DNA from: Paralvinella palmiformis
Lineage: Eukaryota; Annelida; Polychaeta; Terebellida; Alvinellidae
DNA length: 64,000 nucleotides
Assembly: GCA_025642065.1 (NCBI GenBank)
Contig: JAODUP010000056.1
Span: forward strand, 232,001 to 296,000
Reading direction: 5' to 3'
Below, piece by piece: positions 1 to 13,400 of the stretch (position 1 is the stretch's first letter; every line of letters starts with the position of its first letter). Under the pieces are notes generated by a model. That model had not been told where the DNA came from, made no database searches, and saw only the letters and a list, made by a program, of their open reading frames with translations. Both the position numbers and the translations under genes were made by a program.

Positions 1-638
1 TTTATTTCTGTACGATAAAGCACAAAAATGAGCCACATAATGCTAACAACAGTGTCTAATCACAGTTAAAATATCACCATTGAAACACTGATGCTTTTAT
101 TTTAAATCTTATGTATGATCACTATTGTCTTTTCTTTGTCCTGTGATGCAAGTTTAGTGCTGCCAATCTAAGGACCTTGCAGTTTCATTATGATTCAGAA
201 ATTAGCATTTTGCCTCTGGTTCATATACCAGGTTGTACAATCTGGTGTGACCCTCCTGGAAGTATACCATTCATTGGTGTCAGCTCTAGGTACTTTTTTC
301 ATTTCTTAAGCCTGTTTGAGAGCAATTGTACGGAACTTCTAGTATCTTTACATCATGGCTAATACTATGGTCTTCAGTGGGCATTCCAATAACCCCGTAA
401 TCGGGCTCACTGGATGACTCAAATGAGTGCCTGGTTGGAATGCGATCTACTGTTCCACAACTCACAACTTGGAGGTTCTGAACGTAAGAACCCCCTAGTT
501 TATGGTCTGACACAGTCAGGACTGAACTTCCTCAACCCACTATTTATTATTAAAGTTGTTGTTTATTTAGTTTAGCCCAGTCTCATACTGTATAAATGAG
601 GTCGGGACTAATGTCGTTATTTTGATTTATGTATCTAG
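1..638 (+). other. Intron sequence upstream of the ankyrin exon
   Basis: No coding exon was recognised here. The stretch ends at a 3' splice site (TAG at 636-638) that precedes the ankyrin exon, so it is probably the last intron of that gene. Short open frames at 177-362 and 286-513 have no protein-like character. Confidence 0.5.
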
Positions 639-845
639 GCCATAGCCGTCAATAACGAGGAGGTAGCCGAGTATCTGATATCTGTTGGAGCCGATCCTAA
701 CCAGAAGGATCTGTTTGGTACTAGTCCAATGGATGAGGCAGAAAAACGAGGTCACACCAAGATGATGAAAATGATGAAGGAGAAGATGATTGTGGCCGCT
801 GATGCTACACCTAATGGTGTCTTCCTAGATGATAATGATGAGTAA
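639..845 (+). CDS. Ankyrin-repeat protein, terminal coding exon (partial gene)
   Basis: The exon opens after a TAG acceptor and reads 68 codons to a TAA stop at 843-845. The translation carries the ankyrin pattern of helices and turn (AVNNEEVAEYLISVGADPNQ, then the start of the next repeat around DLFGTSPMDEAEKRGHT), followed by a Lys/Met-rich helix and an acidic C-terminus ending DDNDE. Ankyrin repeats are protein-interaction modules, so this fragment says nothing about a specific partner. Upstream exons lie outside the window. The product cannot be named more precisely because one and a half repeats are not diagnostic. Which base opens the exon in frame is set by the long open frame; the phase of the missing upstream exon is unknown. 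Confidence 0.8.
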   Translation, partial: AIAVNNEEVAEYLISVGADPNQKDLFGTSPMDEAEKRGHTKMMKMMKEKMIVAADATPNGVFLDDNDE

Positions 846-2041
846 CGGGAAGTCTTTTGGATAATTGAGTTTAATGAAGTGATGTTGTAAGCTGTGTATA
901 TCTGTTGTGGTGGTGTGTGCGTGCTTGTGTGCATACGCTAATACTGCATATCGTGTGTTGGTGCTGCTTCTTGGGTAATGGATGTTTATGCTGTCGTGTC
1001 GTTTACACACAGATATGCACTTGTGTGCATGCATACACACTCACATGGATGCACAAGCACACAATTACGTCATTTAACACTCCATGTACGATTCTCTCCA
1101 ACCCTCTTTTAAGTAGATTTAAAGCACTAATGTTTATATTTGGTTGCCATAACAATTTGTCTTTGTCTTGTCAGTGGTTTTATTCTTGGTATTTATCATA
1201 TTTATATAAATTCCTCATAACATTTGTACTGGAGTGTGATTAACACAAAACCATATAAAGCTGGGAGACACTAGCTGTTAGTGGTTGTAACTGTCCATTT
1301 GTAGGCATATATATATTCGTTCTGATGAAATGTAGTTATGTGAAACCTTGTCTTAAGAGATGATTGTTGGATAAACTTGAATAGACAATTAACAAGGCGT
1401 TATCAAGGCAGGTTCTTATTTTTGCAATGATTGCTTAAGAAGAAGAAAAAATGGGACTTTTAAGAGAGGTGGTATGCTGGGGAGGGTGGTCTGTTAAAGA
1501 AGGTAACTCGTTCAGTCACAAGAATAAGCTATCCATTATAAAGTTAGTTAATAGCTACCAATCAGTACAGTATGGGGATCAGCTAGAGACTTTGTGGGGG
1601 AATATCAAATGTGAGAAAAATTAATAATATTAGCATGTTTTTGTACTGGCCCCCAAATCAGTTGAGGATAACTGGATTGTGCAAAACGTTGATGAAATCC
1701 AGGATTTGAATGGAGCTCTGGAATCTCGTTTAAGCCGACTAAATCATCAGCTGTTTATAATTAGCAAGGAGATTTGTTAGTGTATGTGCTTTAGTTACTC
1801 AGACGCTGTTTGTGTCAGGTGTTTTACTAGTTTCTCTTCGTTTGGTATACGTTTGTCGTGATTAATGCATTAGCATACCTCCGGATAAAGCCTGATGGAG
1901 AATGTCTTGTTCCAAACGAGTTAATTAACATTTAATGGATGATTTGAAATAAAAGCTGATTATAGTAGTTACAGTCTAGATTTTTATATTTTAAACAGCA
2001 AGGAATCTATAGTAACACAGATTATTTCTATTCGTCTTGTA

Positions 2042-2075
<34 letters not shown>

Positions 2076-2709
2076 ATGCTTTAATTGGCTAATCAGTCAG
2101 CTTCTTCATAAGTTACTTTTCAGTAGAGTTTACATCCCAAGTCTTTCCTGAATGTTTCATCAATTCAAAATAATAACCATCTCATGGTGGGTCCTTTTCG
2201 TTGTTATTCACCGTCTAGGCTGGTTCACTTGACAACAAACATAATCAGTGAGTGTGTATTGATATAAATGTATATGTGTACCAGTAGATGCTATATAGGT
2301 TTGTAAATGTTTTCCTGATCATATCACTGTGATAAAATGATAATTTGTGTGTGTGTGTGTGTGTGTGTGTAGGCCCATGCATGTGCACACATCCTACCTT
2401 AAGCCAGTTGTACAAAACTTGTTTATTAATGCAAAGAAAGCATTTTAAGAGTTGTTTGTATATTAGGTGAATCACTATCCCTTAATTATTTCCCTTGATA
2501 TCGATGAATTATATTCCAGGTGTTGTGTGGATAGTTAGCATTTTTAATTGCATTTATTCATTGAACTTCACCTTATGGGTATGATGTGCCATATTTTGTA
2601 CTTTTTCATTTTGATCTTAAGTAGCATTAATCTACTTGTCAATGTCAGGTGTTATTAATGATATAATATCATTATCATATTGGTAACCAATATATTGGAT
2701 TTTATACAG
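846..2709. other. 3' UTR of ankyrin gene and intergenic DNA
   Basis: No convincing exon is seen. The first part is probably the 3' UTR of the ankyrin gene, with a possible AATAAA near 1950. (GT)n microsatellites lie at about 2041-2074 and 2345-2370. The ORF at 905-1243 is GT-repeat-rich and not protein-like. Confidence 0.5.
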
Positions 2710-2813
2710 AAAATAAATTCCTGTCACAGTCAGTTGCTTTTCTGGAAGGTAAACATTCAGAAAAGTATTCAAACCTAGATAAAGGTCTATCGGCACCAAA
2801 AAGGACAGAAAAG
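2710..2813 (+). CDS. Orphan coding exon candidate
   Basis: A 104-bp stretch sits between a good acceptor (TTTATACAG) and a strong donor (AAG|GTAGGT). It is open throughout in the frame that reads NKFLSQSVAFLEGKHSEKYS and continues to PKRTEK, ending in phase 0. The composition is hydrophilic and protein-like. It could be an alternative 3' exon of the ankyrin gene just upstream or an exon of another gene. No partner exon was found: the next splice-flanked segment, at about 5210-5252, would hit a stop after three codons in this phase. Transcript evidence is needed, so confidence is low. Confidence 0.25.
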
Positions 2814-2944
2814 GTAGGTATCTCTTTTAAATTAGAATATAAACATGTTATAATTGCTGTTTGTTATCATATTCATCCAAATAATGATTCTTGTTTTGGC
2901 TAGTTGATAAAATGTATTAATTACTTATAATAATCTCCTTGAAT

Positions 2945-2984
<40 letters not shown>

Positions 2985-3441
2985 TAATTGTGTTTAAAAC
3001 ATTTGAAAGTATATTTATACATCAGCTAGGACTGTATTTTTTCTTTATCAGGACTGTAATTATTATTTTTATCCCTCTTAATGGGCCCGATATATTTTAA
3101 TTGTAATCTATTTGGTTAAATAAATTTATTTACTCAATTATAATTGCTGAATAAATATAGTTGTAACAATGATAATTGTAAATTATATAACTTTATGTTG
3201 TTTGCTATTGTCAGAATCTAAAGCAATGTGCATTATGATTTAAAGATCTGAAATTCTATTTTTGTTTATGATATATTTGATTTTACATGTTTTTGTGTGA
3301 ATATTTCTTTGTTTCATATTAATTTTATATTTTAGCTTAGAGTTACTACTGCATTTTATTTAACTTATTGTAGCATGTAATACACAAAATGAAGGCACAC
3401 ACTGCTTTTATCAGCCTGTGCAGAACAACTGTGGAACAAAG

Positions 3442-3475
<34 letters not shown>

Positions 3476-6189
3476 TGCACGCACAAAGCAATTCATTTTT
3501 AAACCAACAAGATTTAATATGGCAGTGTTAAGAAAAATACATATTCAATTACAGCTTACTAAAGATAGGAAGATGTGATATATTTAGCAGATGTATTTTA
3601 TTGTTGAGTATATTGACTCAGTAATCATCCAGTGTAGCTTCTTTGTATCTCTGTCATGCATCATAAATAGGCCAATCCTAACTGGTACTAGTCAAGTTTC
3701 AATGGGTATGTAAATATAAAAGCCTGCTAGTAATAATTAATATATCTGATATATCTATCGTGTTTTGCATATTTGGTTTTATTTTTAAATTCTCAAATAA
3801 CATTTCTAATTATAATAATCTGACAGGACGTTGTGTTTAAGATTGTCTGCTTATTAAAAGTTATTGCCCGATTTCTGATTGTGGGGCAAATGTTTAATTA
3901 CTTCTATAGGAGATATCTAATTAGTCCCAGACCATATGTGCTTGTAATTATTTATAATAATGTGTTGTTCTTTTGGCTTTTCTCGGTCACTTGATATTAT
4001 TAGATATGGTGTCTTTCCTGTTGTCGAAATTCCATAATGTACTGTCCTTTCAGTGAATATTATTATCAAAATGAGTAAATACTATGATTATACTTTTGAT
4101 GACCTACTCAGCATAAATTTACATAAGGTGTTTCACATGTAAAGTAAACATGTAAAGTAAATGTTTCATGCTTGACACAAAGCGTCTTCACCAAGAACAT
4201 TTAGAGAAGGAAAATATTCATACAAAATGATTTATCGATTGTTGAAAGTTGATTGTATTCAATCAGTCTAATTCGTGGATAGTCCAATTAATGGTTAGAA
4301 TAAGTTCTTATTCTGCATTTATTGTACAATTAGATATTACTGGTGTGTTTTTCCAATTTATTATGCTGTGATTGGTAGTGTGTGTGTGTGTGTGTGTGCT
4401 TTATTACTAAGTATCAATACGGTGTTAATGTAATATAATTTGGTATGATGGGTTTATAATCATATTCATTTTTATTATTGTCAATCATTAATGAATTAAT
4501 CTGATATTCTGACATGTTAGTTATCCTATATACGTGATGACGCTATAATAGTAATATAGTTATAGTAATAAAAGTTAGAAAAATATTAACGCAGTTATTA
4601 ATTTGCAAGCGAATGCTATATTGACAGCACATCTGTATTGTTCGTAACAAATAAAAATTGCCATATTGCTCAGACTCTTGTTATCTAGAATATAATACGG
4701 AAGACCATTTTAGCAGTTCCGGATTCTTCAACTCGAATTATCTCTTCTGATCACCACTACTGTCAGATTTGGTTAACTGGATCAATTCGGTCGAATGTAT
4801 TGTGTTACGTACCCCCGGGGGTCAAAGTTAATTTGAGTATCCCCGGGACACTGACGATAGCCGGGAACATATTCGTAAACATAATCGCTGTAAAGTAAAT
4901 CGCATTGTAGTAATTTTATTGATATTTAAAGTCAAATCCAACGTTCTTTGGCCAATAAAGGGGAACGCCATTGCCAAAGTGGTAGTGTGGGTGGCTGCAG
5001 AATTCGAGCACCTAGGTTCGTGCTTATATGATCCATGAGGCCATTGACAGGTCAATGCATGAGACATACATATTTTCAGATTTCATATACCAGTGATAGT
5101 TGTAACTAGGAATTTTTTTAATATATCATCAGCGGGAGATTTTTGTATTGTTGTACTGAATCATACAATATATCAGTAGACTTAATCTATTTGTCTCTAC
5201 ATATTACAGAGAGACCAGTAGATCCAGACTTGAATATGTTGATTGTCCAGGTGAGCTATTATGTTTACGATCTTCCGAACATTCGTGGAACTTTCCAGGG
5301 ATGTTCATGTATATTATAAATTACATTAAAATGAATGAAAATATTTGATAATTACATATCATAAAAAATCCGTACACCATTGTTTTGATCGATTAATTAA
5401 TAAGGAACACCAATGGTGTCTCTCATAACACTTTCTAATAAATTACTTTTATTATAAGCGGTAACTGTAGCAAGAGACATTCAACATTACGACGAAGAAA
5501 CTGCGACTGATTTGTAGAAAGGGATTCAGTTCATGAAATATGGAGAACTTAAAATAAGTCTCTAGATGAAAACATTTATTGCTGAAAATGAACTAATCAC
5601 TAATAACGAGTGTCTGAAATGATGTGATCACTCACTAGTCAAGAAAACGTCCAACTGTCTCTGTACTCGTTAATATTACCTAAGCCTTAGATGTGAGATA
5701 TGGTATTGGTCTACTTCGAGAACAGTAACCTGTAAAACTTACACTGTACATAACACTATAATATACAATCTCAAACTTACAATTGTTGACACTTAACAAT
5801 AAAAAATTGATACGTGTTAATTTAGACATTAAGAGCATCACGTGTGTAAGAGCTGATAAAAGCAAACAACAACAACACGACAACATTTGAAAAACTCATC
5901 AGAAGTGGAAGCTAGCGAAATCAAACGAACTACGCCTATCACAATGATCACAAATATTGGAGAGCGATCACAGGCTATACCGATTCTGTAGCTTACGACG
6001 ACGTGATGCGGGACGAAAAATACAAACAGCGTTGTGGTGCCATCTGGATATCAGCTATTGCGGTGCGATGCTGCTGCAGCTTTTATCCAAGTGATGTGGG
6101 ACGATCACAGTAAATAAATCAACTACGCTGGGTACGTGCTCCATCATGTAGTACACAAACAGAAGCTTACCTAGACAAGAACACACACG

Positions 6190-6224
<35 letters not shown>

Positions 6225-6537
6225 GAGGGGGGGTGTTTATTCAGATATATATATACACACACACACACACGTACGTACGTACGTTGGTCAGATTGAATAA
6301 TTAATGACCTTGGTTGGGATCACGGAGAACAGCAGGTTATATAACGAAAATCTCTCTTGATTTAAAACATTTGTAGGCCTACTAGAATTAAAGTAAACTT
6401 CGGATAACTGGGTCATGACACTGGATCTTAAAGCAAATACAATAAATTAAGTTAACAGCGTAAAATCTAGCTATAGATAACTATATCTAGTTCTATATAG
6501 ACTCTGTTAGATGTCCGTCTCTGCTTCAGAAAAAGAT
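2814..6537. other. Gene-free AT-rich DNA with microsatellites
   Basis: No gene is supported. Simple repeats seen are (AT)n at about 2948-2980 and 3444-3472, (GT)n at about 4379-4399, and AC, AG and AT tracts at about 6182-6280. ORFs at 4828-5067 and 5680-5886 lack protein-like composition or splice context. Confidence 0.5.
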
Positions 6538-8130
6538 AAGGCTGTATTTGTGTATAATATTATGGGTGCGCTATCATTTATGTCCATAATAGTTCGATTT
6601 TTAGCTGAACTACATATAACGAATGTTCTACTGGCGATGGGAAAATATTTAAAGAATTTCCATTTGTACAAAAAGGGAGTTAAAATTTAAAACCACGTAA
6701 AGAAAGAGACAGACAATGAACGTGGTGTACGTACTTCATACAAATTTAGTAAACATATCTCTATATATATTAGTTGTAATTTACAAAAATAAGTGCCAAA
6801 AGAAATTGTTTTCGTCAAAAGTTTCATGTAATATAATTGTACACATAAAAACTGGCCAAATATCAACAATTATTGTACAGTTGAAGATTGTACGTGTCAA
6901 AGTGCTTACAGTTCGCATTCACCGACGAAAGAGCGATATCCAGAGAGACTGTATGACCTAGAAAATTAACATATTTTAAAAACAAATTATAATATATGTC
7001 AAGTTTTCCGTTTAATTTTTTGACGGGATGTCACGTTTTCTGTTGTTGTCGTTTTGATGTCGAGGTGGTGAATTATAATTTATGTTTAAAATAATTTTAT
7101 AAAAAAAATACTATGTAAAAATTGCTTTGCCCCTCGATCTTTTGCCCTTTAGGTATTTTGCCCTTTAGAGCCCCTTTACACGCTTGACCTCTACGCTGGA
7201 CACATTCCCACCTGACTGTTGACTTGTTTGAACACCTTTTAGTATAAGTATACCCTTTATTATACCCTTTCACATCACCTTTGTTATTATCTTCATGATT
7301 GTCAAAATAGATGTATGACATGCACAGAACTATTTGTAGTAATTCAATTTATTAATTACTCAAAACTGTCATCCGAGAAATATGAATGTTCTTAGTTCCA
7401 GTGAGTGTCTCCTTAACTATAATTGATATATATACAAGAAAACATTATTTATATTACATATATACAGTGCATGAAAATTATCTTGTAAAAGACATTTACC
7501 AATTTATGTATTATAATTATTATTTTTAATTATTCATAGACCTATTTATTTATCTTAATAATTTTATGAACTGTAGCAAATTAAAAATATACGCAACAAA
7601 TTATTACTGATGGAGCTAAAGATTGAAGGGCAAAAGACCAGGCAACAAGTGCCGGGTGCTTAACTATTAGGCCACCGGAGCTCATTATTTTGTGTGTGTG
7701 TTTGTTTGTGTAGATTGGGGATTTATCCCAAGCTGTCGCTGACAGAGCACGTGTGAGGATGTTCTTAGACTCTCGATGGTGTCTCAGTATTTGGTTTGCC
7801 GACAGTTTGTTATATACACCAAGTGAATTAATCTTCCTCGGTGAGAATGGTGTTGTTAAAGTAAGTTTAAGGCGCGGATGTTTTTCTTCGGTACTCTTTA
7901 ATCCATTAGTAATTACGTCCATCATAATTACTGTAAACATTCCAAGTGGCCCGAAGATTAGATAATATTAATAACGTTTGACTTGGAAACAGGATCCACC
8001 TGGTGATTAAAATTGGTTTTATTAAGTGTTGTGGGTCGATGGCGCCACCAAGTGATGTGAGCTCAGACATAAAGATGACGGAAATATGATGAAATAAATT
8101 AAAGTAACGAAAGTCGTTTACACTTGGTTA
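6538..8130. repeat. Long direct repeat, copy A
   Basis: This segment is similar, with gaps, to 29270-30665 in the same orientation. Matching blocks include the stretch around 6615-6720 (compare 29333-29430), 7745-7940 (compare 30118-30335, sharing AATTAATCTTCCTCGGTGAG and the following ~90 bases) and 8000-8115 (compare 30560-30655). A SINE fragment at about 7613-7683 is present in copy A only. No coding capacity is evident. The pair brackets the peptidase gene. Confidence 0.65.
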
Positions 8131-8721
8131 CAACAAGGCTTCTCGTAAAAATATTAATTTTATTTCGAAATAGTTCCCGCGCGTTAGTAATCAATAAATT
8201 ATTTACAATCTGTTTCTTCGTGAATGACATATCAAACCAGATTAATAGAGTAGAGTTTTACTTTGTATCAGTCTCGCCTTATCCATTAAGTAAACTGTTC
8301 CTACGACCTAGCGTTTCCCAAACCTCAGTTGCCACGGGGGGGGGGTGTATCCTAGCAGCTGCCCAAAGAACTCTTGGTATGTTTCGTCCAAGATAAAGAC
8401 GCTATAAACAGATTTAACTGTAGTGTCTGTTATTTCAGACTGGTGGGAGTCTATTTAACAGATAAACCAACACAAACAAAGACGATAAGAAACTGATATG
8501 ACCACTGATGAAAGACCGCCATATTTGTGTTGATATAATGAGATGGTTAATTACTACAACAGCCATCAATCTAATTTTACTCGCCGATAATAACTTAGAT
8601 ATTGGTCTAACCATGTCTAACTAACTATACTCGGGCCGAGCTGGGGGGGGGGGGAAGAGAAATTATTGACGGGAACATATCACAGAATGTATTGGTTGTG
8701 ATTTTGTGTCAAGTACAATGG

Positions 8722-8779
<58 letters not shown>

Positions 8780-9390
8780 TTTAGTTTATTTATTTATTTT
8801 ATTTCGGCATTCTCGTTGTTAACATTTCAGTAATTTAATTTATCAAATGTTGTGATGGTGAATTTAAATGAAACTTGAAAATGGATATAAAGTTGATAGT
8901 GATAATGATGAAGATAATGATAGTAGGACAATGATCATAATGATGTTAATATTTATGGTAGTATTAACATTACTACTACTGCTGCTGCTACTACAACTAC
9001 TGATACTACTATACTACTACTACTATGCTACTAGCACTAGTACTACTACTGATACTACTCTACTACTACTGATACTACTACTACTACAACTACTGATACT
9101 ACTATACTACTACTACTACTACTACTACTAGTGCTACTACTACTACTACTAGTGCTACTACTACTACTACTAGTGCTACTACTACTACTACTACTAGTGC
9201 TACTACTACTACTACTACTACTACTGATACTACTACTACTACAACTACTGATACTACTATACTACTACTACTACTACTAGTGCTAACTACTACTACTACT
9301 ACTACTACTATCCTTTACTACTATAATACTACTACTACTGCTGCTACTACCACTACTAACACTGATACTACTACTACTACTACTACTACT
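8131..9390. repeat. Microsatellite-rich stretch, (GT)n and (ACT)n
   Basis: A pure (GT)n tract spans about 8722-8779. From about 8975 to 9390 there is an imperfect (ACT)n/(AGT)n array of roughly 400 bp, interrupted by CTAGTGCTACTA and CTGATACTA variants. No gene is seen between 8131 and 8720. The 87-aa ORF at 8868-9131 is a read-through of the trinucleotide array. Confidence 0.85.
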
Positions 9391-9393
9391 AGA

Positions 9394-9580
9394 GCGCCTC
9401 CGTGGTCTAACTGGTAGTGCGTTAGATTACAGATCACTACTATCTGAGTTCGAACCTCGGCGTGGGCATATCCTAAGGTTGTTTCATCTTTGACTTCGCT
9501 TCATTACCTTTGGAGGTCGCTCGACCCATTTAGCCTACCATGTGCACAAAAGTGGCCGTAAAATACCAATCATCATCATC
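9394..9580 (+). repeat. tRNA-derived SINE, family 1
   Basis: The head resembles a tRNA gene, with A box TGGTCTAACTGGTAGTGC and B box GAGTTCGAACCTC. A body follows (GGAGGTCGCTCGACCCATTT, then GTGCACAAAAGTGGCCGTAAA), and the 3' tail is (ATC)n. The same unit recurs at 25326, 41616, 43156, 47440, 56449 (minus) and 56905. It is not a functional tRNA gene because the acceptor stem is not closed. Confidence 0.85.
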
Positions 9581-10499
9581 ACTACTACTACTACTATCAC
9601 AATTAGCCACAATTTCTATCCGACAATTTATAAACACACTAGTATTATTGTTGTATAATTGCTGACATTATCCAGTGACTATAAAAAATCGATTCTTGCG
9701 GATAATAATGTAGATTTAGATGTAGACATTAAAAAGCCCAGTACAGTAAATACTCGAATAAAAGAAAACTTTTAAAGGCATAAACTCTAAGACCATGTTC
9801 ATGAGATACCCAATGTGCCTCTAGTAATCTGGTCCCCATTGTGGGGTTACTATATTAAATATATCATCTGGCCATTTTATGTGAGTCGTGACATAGATAC
9901 TTCTTAGAATATGTGTCTGGATTACCCGAGATATCAGGTGGATGAAAGATTATAGATATCACGATGCCGTGTTGGGTTGTGGGGGGGGGGTATCTTTAAT
10001 ACCGAGTTTTATTAACCCCCTGAAGAGAGCAAACGGGTATTGTATGATGATGAGAGATGTATATATCCAGAAGGGAGATGTTGCGGTGATAACGATCTTA
10101 CTGAAATCCTGACGTATCTTTGGATCACCAGGATGCCGGTCATCTCTCAACAATATCTGATTATCGTAACTTGTCTGATGGCGTCCATAGGGTCAGAGTT
10201 CAAGGTCCAATTAAGGAGCCGACCCGCTGCGATAATAATTCAAATCCGGAATATCCAGAGCACGCGCGCGCACACACACACACACACCGTAGCCAAAGCT
10301 TAGTCGGACGAAGATCAGCGGGTAACAGCCGACAGCTGTTACTACAGCCGACAGCTGTTACTTGTAAGTAGAACCATCAAGAGTTCTGATCACTTCAAGA
10401 ACAAAAGGACAACCTGTCACTAGCTTCCTCCGTTATTTGGAACACATCTTATAGACGGCGAACAACACTAGACGTCTAAACTGGCCGATATCTTCCATA
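9581..10499. other. 5' flank of the NAALADase-like gene
   Basis: No exon is established. A 19-base unit ACAGCCGACAGCTGTTACT is present as a direct duplication at about 10327-10361 and is followed by GTAAGT, so a non-coding first exon ending there is possible. Microsatellite (AC)n occurs at about 10271-10286. No TATA box was recognised directly upstream of the ATG at 10500. Confidence 0.35.
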
Positions 10500-13400
10500 A
10501 TGACCCTGTCTAAGCTGTCACTCGCCGTTCTCTGTCTGGTCCTTCTCGTTATCGGATTTGTCTTCGGATTTCTCGGAGGCTTCTTTAGCCATATTCCGGA
10601 TACCGGAAACAACCTTGATCGGTTACAGTCTCTGACCAAGGATGCCGACGAGACGATCTCACGCCGGCTGATTGACGAAGTGAATCCGGAAAATATAAGA
10701 CATTATCTCAAGTAGGTAACAATTTGATGCGTTTGTTGTTAGGAGTGAACTAGCAGTAAATCTATGTATCACGGTGACGTCAATCAACATTCACCCGAAT
10801 TTGACTTCAACTGAAAGTCAAATTCGGGTGAATGTTGATTGATATCACCGTGATACATCGAGGCTTGATTTACTACTAGCATGGAATAATTAAATCATCT
10901 GTGATCCGGTTGTCTAAACTGGAGAATCAAGTCACCTTTAACTTTAAGGTGACTTAGTTCTCAGGTTTAGACAACCAGATCATAGACGATTTAATTATTC
11001 CATGCTTCTGACGTTTAGACGTCTAATAAAAATAAATGGAAAAAAACCTGAATAATAATTAACAGATTTTCTTTAGGGGTGAGAATTCTTAAACGTTATT
11101 ATTTAGTGTTGTTTATTTATTTGTTTGTTTGTTTGTTTGTTTTTGTATGTTTACATTTTTTTAGATCTGCCACTAATTTTCCATATTTACCTCTCCCGAA
11201 GATGTTTGTTTCGGTGATAAATATATCCCAACTTATTTCAGGTTAACAATCCCACCCCCCACCCCCCCCCCCATTTATTTTCTAGAAAATAAAGGGCCAT
11301 TCCTATGGAAATAACTCTAATCTCTGCCATTGCACAACAAATTAGATCCATGTGTGACGTTCATAGGCTGATAGTACTGTAACTGTTTTCGTTAAAAACT
11401 CCTTCAATCAGCAAGAAAAATGATTACATGGAAATGATATTAATATAAAAATATTTATAAAAAAAACACACACAAAAAACTACTCTACAAGTTACAGAGT
11501 TCAACTTTAAGTTGTATTTATGTTTAACGATTTTTGTCCATTTTTCTCTATAGATAAGTTAGTATTTGATTTGATTTATAAACGAATACTCTATAAAACT
11601 ATTAAAGACCCAAAACAATTATATACTTGTTTGTATGATATAATAATGCATGTTTATATAGCGCCAGAACAAGGTAACCCTGTTCTGAGGCGCTGTACAA
11701 TATTATTATCCATGACTCAGACCTGTTTCCACCCAGCACACATCTCAACTCACGAGGCAGCAGACAAAGCATGCTTCCATTAAAGGCACTAAGCGTTATT
11801 CAAACACATAGCCATCACGTCCTATCAGGTTCTCGTTTTTTATGGATGATGAGTGAACCAGTCGCCACATGACGGGCTGGCAGATCTCGGAGCCTCGAAC
11901 CCGCGACCCTTCGGCTACGAGTCCTACCCTCTAACAAACCCCCCCTCTCTCTCATGATTGTTTATTTACATACAAGATAAAAATTTCGGTTTAAAGCAAT
12001 GATGATAATATTAGTAGAATTTCCAGGCCATTTATAAAGAAACAAATAGAAAACAAAAATAGCCTAGCTTCATTAATTGGTTTAATATTTTTACACTCGA
12101 CAGAGCTCTTTGTTCATTAATTATTGTAATTGTTTAAAACAAATTCTGCTTGCTAATACCAGCCTTATTTTAATGTTTTCGTGTCTAAACAGGTGTATGT
12201 CAGCTGCCCATCAGCTGTTGATTGTGTTTCTTCCAATTGTTAAGGTCATTGAAGTTATTAATAGTTTCGTAGATCAAATGCCTTTTGGTAAATCTAAAAA
12301 ATCATCTTGTTATTAATATTTTTATAACTAATTTTATTAAATGGGATAAATAAACCCAAGAGCCGTATCTGATGATAATTTTGTTTTTATCTCGGCAGTT
12401 GTGTCGCAGAAAATATACGCAAATACAACTTTTTGATTGATTACACTTAAAGGGGAACTTTGCTCTATTTCCATATCAATAAATGACGTTTTTCTTTACA
12501 CTATGTTGTCAATCATTAAATAAAAGTTATTATCAACATGTTTATGTATAAAAACTGCTGCGTTTTAATATAGTTTTCATGCATGGAAGACGGTCTGATA
12601 TTCTGCGGCAACTGAGCTTCGAAATTGGCGCCATTTATTTTCTCGACCTTGACCTTGCCTTGTGATGCCACCAGTGCTTAGCTCTGTGAATCATCTCGTA
12701 TATCCTTGTATGTTTTAAGGAGCAGAAAAACCATCAAAATGCTGATTTGTTGCACACCAAACTGTCTGCTTACGGAGAAAACAAATCCTGGTTACTCCTT
12801 TTTCACGCTGCCATGAGATAATAAATTTAAATTGGATATTTGGTTGAAGAAACAAAAATTATTTCATCCCCCTGCGAGACAAGTTCGGATCTGTCAATGC
12901 CATTTCAAGCCTGATTTTTTCACATTTTGTTATGGTTACATAGATGGTCATCTTTGTACAGGATTAAACAAATAAGACTAGGTCCATGTAGTTGGTGACT
13001 CATTTAGGTAACATGGACACATTTGTACTTGCCATATTAACTCCCTTAAAATATGTTTCCCTCAAAGAAAAAATAATTCCTAATGTTTGTACCACATAAT
13101 GTTTGCACTTTAGTTATATTTATTGATACAAAATCACATGGTGCCTAATGTGAAATGTATCATGGACTATTTAATTATCTGCCAACCAATTTAGCAAGAT
13201 ACATCTGAATTAAGTTGATTATTTTGAGCTACAAAGTAACTTTCAGCCAACAAATACTTCCTTCTTGAATCTTAATTAGCTTAAAAGCATTAACGTGTAA
13301 CACGTACATGTTCATTTCACAAACTAGTGAAATATGTCTATTTTAAATAAGAAATTGTTTAATTACAGCCAATAAATTAATCAAACAATGTGTTATTGCA

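Noticed and set aside
4808..4850. Short palindrome ACCCCCGGGGGT as a regulatory site
   Set aside because: It is a single short self-complementary GC block with no gene start nearby.
8868..9131. 87-codon ORF rich in Leu and Tyr
   Set aside because: It is a translated (ACT)n trinucleotide array.
9394..9470. Possible tRNA gene, and similar hits at 41616, 43156 and 47440
   Set aside because: A and B boxes are present but the acceptor stem does not close. All copies continue into the same body and ATC tail, so they are SINEs.
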